A DNA stretch of 64,000 nt from Hymenochaete sp. R1 (lineage: Eukaryota > Basidiomycota > Agaricomycetes > Hymenochaetales > Hymenochaetaceae). A program made the translations under genes and the position numbers. Of the stretch, positions 1 through 11,370 are shown piece after piece. Every line of letters starts with the position of its first letter. Positions within the stretch are counted from its first letter, which is position 1. The notes under the pieces were generated by a model, which searched no databases, had not been told where the DNA came from, and saw only the letters and a program-made list of their open reading frames with translations. The stretch lies in assembly GCA_019400425.1 (NCBI GenBank), contig JAFREE010000004.1, positions 389,816 to 453,815 of the forward strand, given 5' to 3'.

Positions 1-1847
1 CTCTTTGCCTTCATTGCCTCATAAATGTTCGAAGGGATGAACGAATCGACGCCGTCAAAATCATCATCAGCGTCCCGGTTATTTTTTCCAGACAATCTTG
101 GCTTTGGTTTGAATTCGTTCAAGAATTCCACAGTCGCATCCATCAATGGCACCTCCTTCCCCACTAGATCCGAGAGCTTCGTGCCCTCTCGCCCTAAATA
201 CTTTCCGATCTCATTAAAGAGACGGAAGAATGGAGGCGTGTAAACGAGTGTCTGGAGGACCGCATTTGCAAAACACATGTTTCCCGTATTAACGAGTCCA
301 CGGGGGCGTATTTGGGGCGCATTTATGGAACCGGTGGGTCCGTGTGTGAGGAGATTGAGGAAATCACCTTGCTTGCCTTCGGAGGAATTACCAAGCGTCA
401 TGGACGGGGTCGATACAGAACCTGGGATCGAGAAGCCCACGACAGAGGAAGTAGGGAGAGACGATGCTTGAGGGAATTCGCCTGTTCGAAGCAGCGAGGC
501 CCACGACTTCTTCACTGTGGACGATGCAATAGTGAGTGGGGCACCTTCTGACGGAGACTTCGAAGCGACCTCAGGAGCTAGTTCCTGAACTGCGGAACCA
601 TTCAGCTCTACCTCCGTTTTTGGCGCAAATGCGAGCGAGATGGACGTTGCCGTTGAAACTGGCGACCCCGCAGTGAATGTATCCGGGGCCGTTGATGCAC
701 GTGAGTCAGATTCTGTGGCGGAGGAGGACGTTGGTTCGCCGTTGGGTTGACCGATTCCGACTTCAACATCCTTTGGTCCAGCTTGGACAATGACACTTTC
801 TGAAAGGCTTGGATGGGTGAGTACGGACTTAGCAGTGTTGGTATTTCTGATCCGTGTTACAGGCTTCGTTGTAGATGGAGCTCGAATTCGTGGAGGCGGC
901 GTGTACTCTTCGGCTTCATTTACGATGTTTACTGGAGGCTTTGCTGTAAGCGAAATGATGATCCCAAGTGCGTCAGAAGGGTTATCAGGCCTGTATCTAG
1001 AGATGGCCCATTCTTGTCGAGGCATCGGGTCGTCGAAAAATGAAGGAAGAACTATTTTCGTACTTGATGCCGATACCGTTCGTGAATGTGAAGGAGTTGG
1101 TGAAGATTCTTCGATAGTATCGGCATCCGGCAGCGATGGTGGGGGAGGTTCAGGCGTGTCTGGAGGTGGAGGGTTATCAGGAGGATCATCCGAATCCGGT
1201 GGTGTTGGTAAAACGGAAACCTGGGAAACATTTTGAGGTGCAGATACGGTTTCAGGATTCACTGAGGGTAGTTCAGATGGTGGATGCTGAATCTCATCCT
1301 CCTGTTCTGCAGGTTGGATAGGTTGGGGTTGAGGATGTTGCAGAGGTGAGTGTGTCTGCATGACCGACTGAGAAGGCAGTGGCGACTTTGGAGACTGATA
1401 GTTGTAGTACGAGTAAGTTATTTGATGCAGTGGAGCATGATAAGGCGGAGGGTAATGATGCATCTGGGGAGGCGGCGGTGGATAGTAGATCGGAGTTGCG
1501 GACGGAAGGGCGCCTGGAGGTAAGTAGGGTGGGGCGTGCGGATTGTAATTGTGCATAGGATGTAGAGCAGGTGACGTCGGGGCATGGTAGCTTGGCCCAG
1601 CATGCTGGCCAGAGACAATACCGTTCTGACGGTGACCATAAGGGTCATGCATCGAACCGTTCATGGGCATGGCAGGACCAGCGTACGGTGAGGTAGGATA
1701 GTAAGCCTGCTGTTGATGGGGATGCCTGTAAGTATTGTTCATCTGGGCATTACGGCCTCGACCTCTTCCTGAACCATACTGAGACGGAGCTCTCCCTTCG
1801 TTACCAAAGGTTTTTTGGAAATTGGACGGTCCCGCTTGCTTATACAT
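1..1847 (-). CDS. UBP3: Ubp3/USP10-type ubiquitin carboxyl-terminal hydrolase, 5' part only
   Basis: One uninterrupted frame runs from an ATG at 1847 to the left window edge, giving 615 residues of the N-terminal part. Residues 1 to about 500 are low complexity: Pro/Gln/Tyr-rich at first (an RGRGR patch near residue 30), then Ser/Thr/Pro-rich. From about residue 516 the sequence reads RGLVNTGNMCFANAVLQ, the cysteine box of the USP family, with the predicted nucleophile Cys525 (codon 273-275). The long disordered N-terminus, the 'GL-N-GN-C' box followed by VYTPPFF, and the fungal context fit Ubp3/USP10, which deubiquitinates Sec23 and ribosomal proteins and acts with the cofactor Bre5/G3BP. 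The His and Asp catalytic boxes lie outside the window, so activity cannot be judged. No intron is needed. The family call is strong; the Ubp3 subfamily call is an inference. Confidence 0.85.
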   Translation of the reverse strand, partial: MYKQAGPSNFQKTFGNEGRAPSQYGSGRGRGRNAQMNNTYRHPHQQQAYYPTSPYAGPAMPMNGSMHDPYGHRQNGIVSGQHAGPSYHAPTSPALHPMHNYNPHAPPYLPPGALPSATPIYYPPPPPQMHHYPPPYHAPLHQITYSYYNYQSPKSPLPSQSVMQTHSPLQHPQPQPIQPAEQEDEIQHPPSELPSVNPETVSAPQNVSQVSVLPTPPDSDDPPDNPPPPDTPEPPPPSLPDADTIEESSPTPSHSRTVSASSTKIVLPSFFDDPMPRQEWAISRYRPDNPSDALGIIISLTAKPPVNIVNEAEEYTPPPRIRAPSTTKPVTRIRNTNTAKSVLTHPSLSESVIVQAGPKDVEVGIGQPNGEPTSSSATESDSRASTAPDTFTAGSPVSTATSISLAFAPKTEVELNGSAVQELAPEVASKSPSEGAPLTIASSTVKKSWASLLRTGEFPQASSLPTSSVVGFSIPGSVSTPSMTLGNSSEGKQGDFLNLLTHGPTGSINAPQIRPRGLVNTGNMCFANAVLQTLVYTPPFFRLFNEIGKYLGREGTKLSDLVGKEVPLMDATVEFLNEFKPKPRLSGKNNRDADDDFDGVDSFIPSNIYEAMKAK

Positions 1848-2455
1848 TGCGGTATAAGTCGAAGAGGGTCACGGTTTACGCTATCGTTAGGCAGGACGCG
1901 TAATTAGTTTTGTTGGCTTGTGCAATACGGGGAACGGGACACACATATTGTTCCTAAAAGTGTTTTCCAGCTTCACAGTGAGAGTTATTCTCAAGTCTTC
2001 CTAGGATGTAGACGGTCGGCCGGCACGCTACAAAAGTTTCGACTGCGCTTCATCCAACGACATCAGTATCCTTCACATAATTCTCCAACGACCTATCTTA
2101 CTTTTTTACTCTCAAAGTTCTAAACAGTATTGATTACTGTGTAAGTCAGCGAAGTAAGCTTTTGGTGTAGGGAAATGGGATTTTGGGAGTGACAGGAGGA
2201 GACTTTAGTGAAGTACTGGAGCTGAGGAGGATGCACACGAGATTCTCAGATGCACGCGCGACTCGGGCGCTTCTTCAGGTTCTTGCTTTGGTAAGACACG
2301 TCATGAAAACCACAATGAATTAAATAATCACGCCAGCTTCAGGACATAACAGAAAATTAATACAAAATCGACGGGTATAGGAAAGCAAATAGAGCGTATA
2401 GCAATGTTCAAAGCAAAGGGACAACATAATGATAGTATTTGTTCTTTACATGGTT
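1848..2455. other. Intergenic, 5' of the Ubp3-like gene
   Basis: These 608 bases hold the upstream region of the minus-strand deubiquitinase gene and the 3' flank of the next minus-strand gene. I see no open frame with splice support, no RNA gene and no clear TATA box. Confidence 0.5.
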
Positions 2456-4949
2456 TCATATCTCTACCGCGCCAGGTAGAAACTGACTGACGATGCTCAA
2501 AAGAGCCAGCTTGTCGCAAATTGCCAATGCTCGCGCAGAGGGTCCATGAGACGCAATCACATGTTCAACCAAGATTTCACGGGGAGTACCTTGTGGGAAA
2601 ATGGCAACTTCGTCGTTGTTCTCCTCAGATGGTCCCTCAACGCCCGTTTCTGCATAGGGAGTGAAGGGTTTTGTGCTAATATCGTTGAATTTGTTGAGAT
2701 AGGTGCATCGAAGACAACGATCAAAATTACCCACAAACATAATCTGCATCGGAATGCACCGCTTTTGTCCGTCCCATACATCACTTGGAGGTGCAATTTG
2801 TCAAGCCTCTCGGCGATGTCTTCAACGACTTCGTCTGTTGTCGCATGTCGTGCCACATGTGAAGGAGAATCCACAGAGCTGTCTGTTGGGTCGTCCGCCT
2901 GCTCTTGCGGCACGTCATCACTCGAGGTTGCTCTTTGCACCACGTTTTCATGGCTCGTCGTAACCACACCGGCCTCATTGACTGGGAATGGGGGCGTAAG
3001 GTCGCTAGAGCTTTGTTCCTTCATAGTTCTTGCGCGTTTTCGAAAGTCTTCGTTTTCAATTTCAGCCGAAGGTCCTCTTTTCTCTCGAGAAATCGATTCA
3101 GATGGCCGGGGAGCTTCACAAAGTAGCTCGGACGCAAAATCTGGGGAAGCACTACTATGATCATCACTGAGGCTAGAGTCCGCCATGAATGAAGCGAATT
3201 TCCCTGATATCCCTTCTACAGTGAGGTTAAGGTCAGAAGGTAAATCGGGTTCGTCGCCGTCAAGAGTGAGATCAATGAACATGACTTGGTCGGAACCGGA
3301 GATGTCGTTCAAGGAGGGCAGACTGCCTTCCATTTTGATTTGCGGCTCTGGCGAAGGTGGTAGTGTAGACGCTGCCATGATTTCACTTTGACTTTCGATG
3401 AGCTGAGCTACAACCGCCGCCTCCTTCTTGACCTGAACATCACCGTCGGACACTTTGGTGCTGCATTCTGAGATTGCCCGAGCTGGCGATGTCTGTGCAG
3501 TAGAAGGGCGAGCCGCCTCACTGTTCAGTGGGCCTGGCGCTTGTTTCAAGTCGGGCAGGCGCGTCACCTCAGTAGCACCCAAGAAGCCTTGGGACTACGA
3601 AAGAAATCAGTATGCTTACAAATCAACATTTCAACGCCTTAGACGTACTTGCATGAGCTTCTCCTGCAAGTCCAATAGCTTCTGATTGTCAGCTAAATTT
3701 TGTCTCACGAGTTCCCTATTGTCAGCCTCCAGATGCTTGATCTTCAGCAATGCCTTGTCTAGGCCGTCTTTATTATGCTGAGATTGCTGAAGAAACTTCT
3801 CACTCATGGCTATGGCCTTATGCATGTCCTCCAGTGCTTTTTGTTTCTCTTGTTCCGCTTGTCCGAGTCTGTCTTTGGCAGACTTCAGTTCTGCGTTGAG
3901 AGATCCGACGGCCATAAGGTACGACTGGTTAAATCTTTCGAGATCTTGCTCGACGATCTGAGCCTGCACGGACATAAGCTGCCGAAATAACGGTGCAGTC
4001 TTATTGATGATAGCTAGGGCATGTTGACCCGGCGACTTGTATCGAGAAGGAGTGCTGTGCCCGTTTGGTGTCAGAGTGAGTATCTATACTTTCACAAATC
4101 GATGTGATAACGTACCTGCTATTAGTTAGCACAGAGCTTGGCCCATCACTGGCGCTAGGAACTGAAGTTGGCATCGGCGGCGCTGATTGGGAAGGAGCAT
4201 TGTGTACTTGAAATTGAGTAGGACGAATTGAGTCCGCAAACGATGATACTGGACCGACGGACATCGAGTTTTCATTGTCTAATCTGCGGTCACTCCCGGT
4301 CGAACTCTGTGCGCGCTGTGCAGAGTTATGCTGGTCTGAGGTCTCGTGCGAAGCTTGAGGAGTAGGTGTGAGTAAGTGAGATCCCAGCCTATGGTTCTGT
4401 TGAACATTTGTATGCTGCGAACCTATTTGACGACTATCATGGGACTGCTGATTGAGAGACTGCGCGTGCCGATGGGCCAAGGCAGACTGACTCATATAAC
4501 CGGTCTGAGGAACGTATGCAGTAGACTTTTCGGCAGTCGGATGTAAAGGTGGAAGCTGCGGAGAGACACCAGGCCCTTGACCCATTTGAGGTGGTGCAGA
4601 CGGATAAATGGCCGTTGACGGTGAAGGATGGACTACGACAGGAGGTCTTTGTCCAGTCTGTGGATAAAGCTGCGTGGCAGGGCGCAAATGCTGTACGCGC
4701 TGGGCATATGAAGTAGGAAAATAAGGGTCCAGAGGATACGCATTCGGCTGCGATGAAACTGGTTGCGCCCACACCGGCATGCCATTTGGCGGGTAGCTAT
4801 GTGAGGTCGCTGACTGCTGCGCAGGACTTGGTTGACTGCCATTGTTTCTTCTAGATATGTAAGTCAGTCCGCATGGACAACACCTCACAAAGTAGGGAGG
4901 CGATATACCGGGCGTTTTGAACGCTTTGCTGAAAGACATGCGACTGCAT
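2456..4949 (-). CDS. Coiled-coil protein with SUMO-interaction-like motif and C-terminal zinc finger, unknown function
   Basis: Five exons (4949-4909, 4850-4116, 4054-3649, 3594-2735, 2675-2456) give 753 residues. Introns are 58, 61, 54 and 59 nt. The ATG at 4949 is the first in frame; a TAA lies upstream in the same frame, and a likely 5'-UTR intron spans 5019-4963. Residues 14 to about 255 are Pro/Gln/Ser-rich and disordered. Residues about 287-394 form a coiled coil. Residues 498-504 read VMFIDLT followed by acidic residues, a textbook SUMO-interaction motif. The end carries Cys677-x2-Cys680 and His719-x4-His724, an atypical C2H2 finger created only by the last splice. I do not recognise the family; the parts suggest a nuclear regulatory protein. 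The intron chain keeps frame throughout, so the model is well supported even though the function is not. Confidence 0.75.
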
Positions 4950-5381
4950 AGATCGCTGGATTCTAATCGGTTTGAATTTAGTACAGATCAATTCGATTGA
5001 GGACTCGGAAGAGACGTACCTGAAACTGAGCCTAGGTTGGGCTCTCCAATGTTATAGGAAGAGACAGAGAAGCTAGAAATTCATTTAGAAGGCCAGCTTC
5101 ACCTCAGCCTTTCATAGTTTCAGCCTTTCTTTCCGAGTCAAAAGAGTCTCGCAACGAACCGATTCAATGAATGAGATCGAATTGTTGACGACGAAGGAAG
5201 GGTTCTTTCAAACTGATCGACGAAGCATTGTCCAAATTTAGCAATGTCCGGATTCCAGGAATTGAATTCGTGGAGGCGGCAAAGACAATTTCAGCAGGTT
5301 AGGTTCAAAGTTCTGAGTTCAGTTCACATCAAGTTGAACCTCTCACCAACATACGACATAAAGTTCTGTGCCGAATGACGT
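4950..5381. promoter_or_regulatory. Divergent intergenic region between two coiled-coil genes
   Basis: The 432 bases separate the starts of a minus-strand and a plus-strand gene, so both promoters should lie here. The minus gene probably has a 5'-UTR intron at 5019-4963 (GTACGT donor, TTAG acceptor). No clear TATA box was seen. Confidence 0.45.
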
Positions 5382-8300
5382 ATGGCATCATTTGATGGGG
5401 GCCATCCGCTATCCCTCGAACTGACCAGCCTGCGTCAGGCAGTAGCTCACTACCAGGTTCGTGAGTGCAGGACTCCTCCGCGACATTCTCAATGTTTTTC
5501 CACAGGGAGAAGCGCACAGGTCCAACCTTCAACTTCAGCATCTATCTGTTCAACACAGAGATGTGACTCAAAAATGTCATTATCTGGAGGAAGAACAAAA
5601 TTATCTGGTCAGAGAGCTCGGGGTCCTTCGCAACACTGCTGCTATGGTTGATGACGCTGGCAAGGAGACTCTGCAAATACAGGAACTTGTCCTATCGTTA
5701 CGCAAACTCTCAGATCAACTCGACCTAGCGGAAAGAGAAATAATGTCTCTTCGTCAAGGTCTGGCAGCATCTCGCACAGAAACAGAAGTTGCGAGGCGCT
5801 TGCAAGGTTCAGCATTGGAAAGCTTAAAGGTTCTCCAGTTAGATTTAGGTAAACGGGAGGCGGAAAAGAGGCAGCTGGTTGCTCAGCTGAAATCTGAAGA
5901 GCAGCAGAGGGCGATGTCAGACCTGGTACTCGAGGAATATGCCGATCTGGTTCGGAATCTGGAAGGCCGCGAAGGTCGCGTTAATCGAGCATCTGTGGAC
6001 GGACTACAACACGCTCGGAACGGATTGCAAAAGCTACTCAACGAATCCAATGAAGATGCGGAGAAGCTTCATGCGCAAATCGCACAGCTCTACGAGGCCT
6101 TAGAACAAGCTCGAAGGGAGCTTCAGGTTGAGCGCGACGTTTCAGTGGATGTTAGGAAGACCTTGGTTGAGACGCAAACGCAGCTGGAGAAATATGAACG
6201 TGATGATCAAGCAGCAGCGAAAATGGTTTCTCGATATATGTCTGTCCTTCTTGGCTTTGTCGACATTATTTAAACTTACTTTCTCATTTGAAGGAAATTC
6301 TCGCAGTCGTCGACCAATGTACTCCACGGTGCTATCTTTGGCTTGAAATCACGCCAACAAGCAATGTCGGCCTCTTTCGAAGCTCGATTGAAAGAAGCGT
6401 CAGAAACATCAGCGTCAGAGAAGAGGCAAATTGAGCAGCTACAACGGGCCTTTGAGGATCTCACGGAAGAAATTTCGAGGGAAACATATGGTCGAAGAAG
6501 AGAAGTGGTACTTCGTTTGGCCATGCTTGCACGAGAGGAAAGCCTGATGGAAAGACTCCGCCGATGGCTCTTACGGATAAGAGAAGAGATGCGAGGCACT
6601 GAAGGGGACGATCCAAATGGAGCGCACCAAAGCATCCAAAATGCACTAGCAGCCGCTGAGGATATTTTACGCGCATTTGATAGTCCATTCGAGTCACAAG
6701 CGGAAATTTCATCGTCTTCTGCACGGATGTTTGCCGCCGAAGCATCAGTTCGCGCCCTCCAGGCCGAATTGCAGCGTGAAACGAACGACAAGCTTATTCT
6801 GGGGCGTCAGCTTGCGAGCTTCATTTCCGGGAGGGATAGTACAACATTCGTTTCGAGAGTCGGCGAATCGCACAATATGCAAGTCCGTTCTACTTTGCAT
6901 GAAAACGAATCGAGAGATGGTATGAACAATCACCCAGTCACAATTTCTGGGATCTCTATCAATAATTCGCCAGAGCTTCATAGCGCTACTGAAACATCGT
7001 CTCGCTTACTACCATTCGACACCCATGATTTATCACAGCCATTTGAAGCTGGCTCTTCGTTATTGGAATTTCCTCTTAGCGATGATTTCTCTTCCACATC
7101 GACTCCCGAAAGCGAGACGCACGTTGTCAGTCTTGCTCAGGAAAGGGAGACTAAAGATATTTGCGTCGATCCTATTCCACTACGAGAAGACGTTCCTGTG
7201 ACGAATTCGGAGTGCGGCTCTTCCTTTAACCGTTCTGCGGACAAGGGGGAAGCTATAGTCACTTCTTTAAGCTTCCCGGGTCATGCAGAGGAGACTGACG
7301 GCGTTGCACTGCAAGGACCCTGTAACAACAATGAGCAGTTTCTATTAACCGAGGACGAATGCCAGCCAGAGAACGATTTCGTCCTGCTCCAAGACCGACG
7401 ACCGAAGGAAAATGTTAATTTGGGCTCCTCCCATCAGGCATTCGCGTACACCTCGTACACCCCGAAAGACAATGTTCAATGTTCCAAACTCGATGATTGC
7501 CGTGATATCAGAGCGATTCTTTCGAAGGTTGTATCCACGGTAAATCGCTACAACGACATACAAAAGTCGTTCCGTGACTGCCACCTGTCCCTCCAACAGA
7601 TGAAAACAAGTCTTCCTGAGAACTCAAGAATATCAAAGGATTCGTTCAACTCCATTCTTGATCGCCTTGGTGATCACTGTGAAGACGCCAGGGTCGAGCT
7701 TGAGATTCGCGTTGCCGATGAGGAACGGATGATGAGAGGATTTGAGACCCTGCTGACGGTTACAGGTGCTCTATCGGAGGAAATGGACCCGCAGGCAACG
7801 TTGGATGAGATTGAGGCCTTTGCTGACGGCTCAGATCCAGCGGTACTTCGTGCACAAGACTCGTTGAAGCACAAACTTGACGATTTAGAGCACGACATCG
7901 CCGTTCTGAAACGTGCTACAGTAGGGTCATCTCCGCTTCTTTTACCCAATAATGCGCCACCGAGTCCTGAGGATCGACCCAAACCGTCTGGGTGGTCGGC
8001 TTGGACTGGAGCCATTCTGGCACCGTCGCGCCCTTCCAGCCCCGCGCCTAGCTTTGGCGCTGTAATGACCTCTCCCCGACTTCGACACTCCCCTTCTTCC
8101 CAGAGCCTCCGTCCTTATTCTCAGGATGTGACATCGAGCCTCGGTCTTCGAATACCAGTGCCCTCTGACATCTCTCATCCTCAAAGCAATCCAGCAACGG
8201 CAGCGGGGTTTTTCATGAGTCGCGGAGCACCGAGACCCCGTGTGGCGTCGAACATGCTTGGATTGGGATTTAAGGGAGGAGTGGGAGGGATTATACATGG

Positions 8301-8388
8301 CTCCCGTATGCCTTCGAATTTTGGACAAGGCAGTGTACCTAGACAAGCACCTTATACTCGTGGTGACTCGGATGATGACGTGGACTAG
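5382..8388 (+). CDS. Long coiled-coil protein, unknown function
   Basis: Three exons (5382-5456, 5506-6239, 6294-8388) encode 967 residues. Introns are 49 and 54 nt; the second uses a GTCTGT donor. Residues 1 to about 430 are Leu/Glu/Arg/Gln-rich heptads, a long coiled coil. A disordered Ser-rich middle follows, then a second helical stretch at roughly 630-820. The C-terminal 150 residues are Ser/Pro-rich and end in a Gly-rich tail and an acidic SDDDVD. No catalytic motif is visible. Such an architecture is common in cytoskeletal, spindle-pole or Golgi tether proteins, but nothing picks one. The gene is divergent from the preceding one. The frame is well supported; the function is unknown. 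Confidence 0.75.
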
Positions 8389-8695
8389 ATACACCATTAT
8401 TTTCATAAATTTCTCCTCTTATACCTTAATGAAGCTCACATGAAACTTCAAGGAGCGTCCTGTGACCAGTGCGTGCCGAGTTGACTTACAAATCGGCTCT
8501 TCGAGTTTAAATCCTGGGTTCGGCTTACGATGAGATCATCATAACTTATCGTCGATCCATTGAGATCGACTCTCAGCTTGAGTATTATTCACTCACTCAG
8601 CGCCAGTTCCTGGTTTTGAACACACACTTTCACTTTACTACTACTCCCAGCGCTTGTTGCTCTCCCTTAGAACCCAACGAAATTTTCTAGAGAAA
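8389..8695. other. Intergenic, upstream of HEL2
   Basis: About 300 bases between two plus-strand genes. An in-frame upstream ATG at 8654 could extend the HEL2 product by 14 residues. A partly tRNA-like stretch at 8431-8530 did not fold properly. Nothing else is seen. Confidence 0.45.
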
Positions 8696-11276
8696 ATGTC
8701 TGCCGCCACCACTAACGCTACCGTGGGCGTCCAGACCGGCTCCGGAGGCCGTGGTCTGCGAAACAGTAGAGGAAGGCGTAATCATCCAAAGAAAAACGAC
8801 AACGTTGAGCGTCAACCTGCCGCAAGCGCCACAGGGCCAGTAAACGTGGTCTCGAAGGAGACCGATACGTCTCAGACGAGCACGGATGTAGACTCTGTTT
8901 GCTTCATCTGTGCCGAACCCGTCAAATATTATTCATTGTCAGCGTGCAATCATCGGACCTGCCACATATGTGCTTTGCGCCTACGAGCCCTATACAAGGT
9001 CAGTCTCAACTCCGCCATTGCGGGTACCAATGTTCACCGTGCATTTGTTCAAAACAGAAAACGGAATGTACCTTTTGCAAGGTGCGCGATACCGAAGATT
9101 GTCGACGTGCATTCGTTGGCTCATACACTAGAAGCACCCTCAAGAAATTGTTATCTTCACTGCGTCTCCGACTTCATTATTTACGGAATACGACCTAGAG
9201 AACTTAGCATACAGAGACTCAAAACTGGCGGTTGCTTTTGAGACCCAGGAAATGATGGAAGAGACCCTCGCATTGCTCCGTTTCAATTGCCCAGACGATT
9301 CTTGCGTTTTCGTAGCTAAAGGCTGGTGAGAGTATCTCTACTTGTATTCTATATACTCTTAGCTTACGACATGCAACAGGAACGACTTGAAGGTGCACGC
9401 TCGGGCTGAGCATAGTAGATCAATGTGGTGCGTACTATGGTTGCTTGTAGCACGTTCATGTACTCATAGCAGTCCAGCGATTTGTGCATTCGATTCAAGA
9501 AAGTTTTCTCCCATGAGCACACTCTTCATACGTCTCCTCAGTTGCAAACCCACCTGCCTTCGATCCGCCATAGATCTGCAAGAGGTCACGGGAAAGAAAA
9601 GAACAAGATTGACGTTGAAGTCCATCCCTACTGCGAGTTCTGTCGGGAATGCCTCTTCGGCGATGATGAAATGTTTTCGCACATGCGTGAAAGACACGAG
9701 GAATGCTTCTTGTGTAAGCGTCATGGAATACGCGATCAATAGTGAGTTACTCACATCATCATGCCCATTTCGACTACTCAATTCATACCTTTTCCAGCTT
9801 TGAGAATTACGAAAGTTTGGTAGGTAGGCTTTCGGAGTTTTGAGCGCTGGGCTCATATTTTTTTTCCTAGGAGCGACATTTCTATGACTCACATTTTCCG
9901 TGTCGAAAAGCAGATTGCCAAGCAGAGAAATTTGTTGTCTTCGGAACGGAAATGGATCTGAAAGCACATATGCTTGAAAAGCATGGTGGGCAAATGTCAG
10001 CAAACGAGATAAGGGATGCGCGCAGAGTAGAGGTTCATTTTGACTCCATTGGTGCAAACCGCAACAGAGGGCGTGGTCAAGCCCCGCGGGAACCTCCTGT
10101 TCGTCAGCCACCACCTCGGCAAGTGCAAGCTGTTGCTGGTAGACGAAGAGAAGGCTTTGGTGCGGCTTTGACGACCGAAAGCAATGTCGGCCCTGTCTCG
10201 AACGGTCCACGAATGCAGAGTGGCGGTAAAAACGCATTCTCAGACGACTTCGATCCTGAGACGGCGAGGTATGACTACTTTCTGTCTCTGGCCATTTAAC
10301 ATTCAAACGATATTTCAGGAGGCACGATGACTTCATGAGAAGAGTCGCTTTTTTGACGTCCGATTCTCAGGCAGCGGATGCCGCTGTACGTTCAGCGATT
10401 CGTGCGTTTAGAATCTCCGAGTCGCCCGCTAGAGATGTGATTTCGACATTCTACAATGTTGTCAACCGAGACGTTGAGGCCACGGCCAGTTTGATCATGC
10501 CTCTTGTAGACTTATTAGATGAGGAGGAGAAAAAGCAGGACCTTTTAGGTGCCTTCAATGGCTTCAAAATTGAAGTTAGTAATTTTTGCTGTATACATCA
10601 TCAGTGTCTTTAATCATCTTTACAGCAACGACAAGAATTCCCCGATCTGCCGGCTGCAGGAAAGCAAGTCTTGAATGCTAAACATTCGACTCACTCAAGG
10701 CAATCAACTGGTCAGATTTGGGATCGAGTAGCTCGAGCTGCGACTTCGACTCCAGGAGCAGGTCCCTCGAGGCCAATACAAAACGTTGCCGACCGTTTCC
10801 CTGCTTTGCCACAGGCACCACAAGCTATTAAGTCGAAAACCCCTGTCCAAGGTCCTGCCTTCCGTCAGTCTCAAAGGTCGACTCCATGGGCCTCTTCGTC
10901 TTCAGCACCGAGCACCTCTCCCTCTCCAATGCCTGCTCAAGCTGCAACTAGACCCAGCAGTCGATCAGCAGCCAACCAAGTGAAACAGCCACCTGGGCCA
11001 CCACCGCCTAAATTTTCTAAATCGGCCTTCCCTTCCCTTCCTTCCACAACCCCCCGCGTCCCAAAGCCACAATTAAACGGGAATCAATCTCTTCGGAATA
11101 TTCTAGGAAATCCAGGCCCAACATCAAACTTCTGGGAGCCCATTGGTGATTCGGACGATGTCGCCGAGGCAGAGGAAGGTGCCTTGGAAACGTCAGACTC
11201 GCAATCCAAGCAAGGTAAAGGAAAGAAAAAAGGTAAAGAGAAGGTCACGTTGTTCACACTGAACAATTTTTCTTGA
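8696..11276 (+). CDS. HEL2: E3 ubiquitin ligase Hel2/ZNF598, sensor of collided ribosomes
   Basis: Nine exons (8696-8998, 9058-9081, 9132-9325, 9380-9427, 9478-9741, 9798-9819, 9871-10268, 10319-10574, 10626-11276) encode 719 residues. The RING finger is complete: Cys69, Cys72, Cys84, His86, Cys89, Cys92, Cys105, Cys108, with the family signature NHRTCHICALRLRALYK. Cys/His-rich zinc-finger segments (CPDDSC, DLCIRFKK, YCEFCRECL, CFLCKRHGI) follow in the family order, and the C-terminus ends in a Lys-rich run and TLFTLNNF. Hel2/ZNF598 ubiquitinates 40S proteins on collided disomes to start ribosome-associated quality control. Exons of 22, 24 and 48 nt break the zinc-finger part and need all introns removed to keep frame. 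The ATG at 8696 has a purine at -3; an in-frame ATG at 8654 is an alternative. The gene is convergent with the next one, with a 94-bp gap. Confidence 0.93.
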
Positions 11277-11370
11277 TTCTTGTGACGGTCATACGGACGC
11301 AAGAAGTGGACTCTGTGTATTGAAAGCTGTTACATCGAATAGCAATAACCAGGTCGAATGCGTTTTCTGC

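Noticed and set aside
884..5280. Exact 17-base repeat GAATTCGTGGAGGCGGC at 884-900 and 5264-5280
   Set aside because: One 17-base match in 64 kb is not far from chance, and the flanks show no further similarity.
8431..8530. Possible tRNA (stem GCCGA...TCGGC and a B-box-like segment)
   Set aside because: The T-arm lacks a 5-bp stem, the loop lacks the invariant cytosine, and no matching acceptor arm exists upstream.
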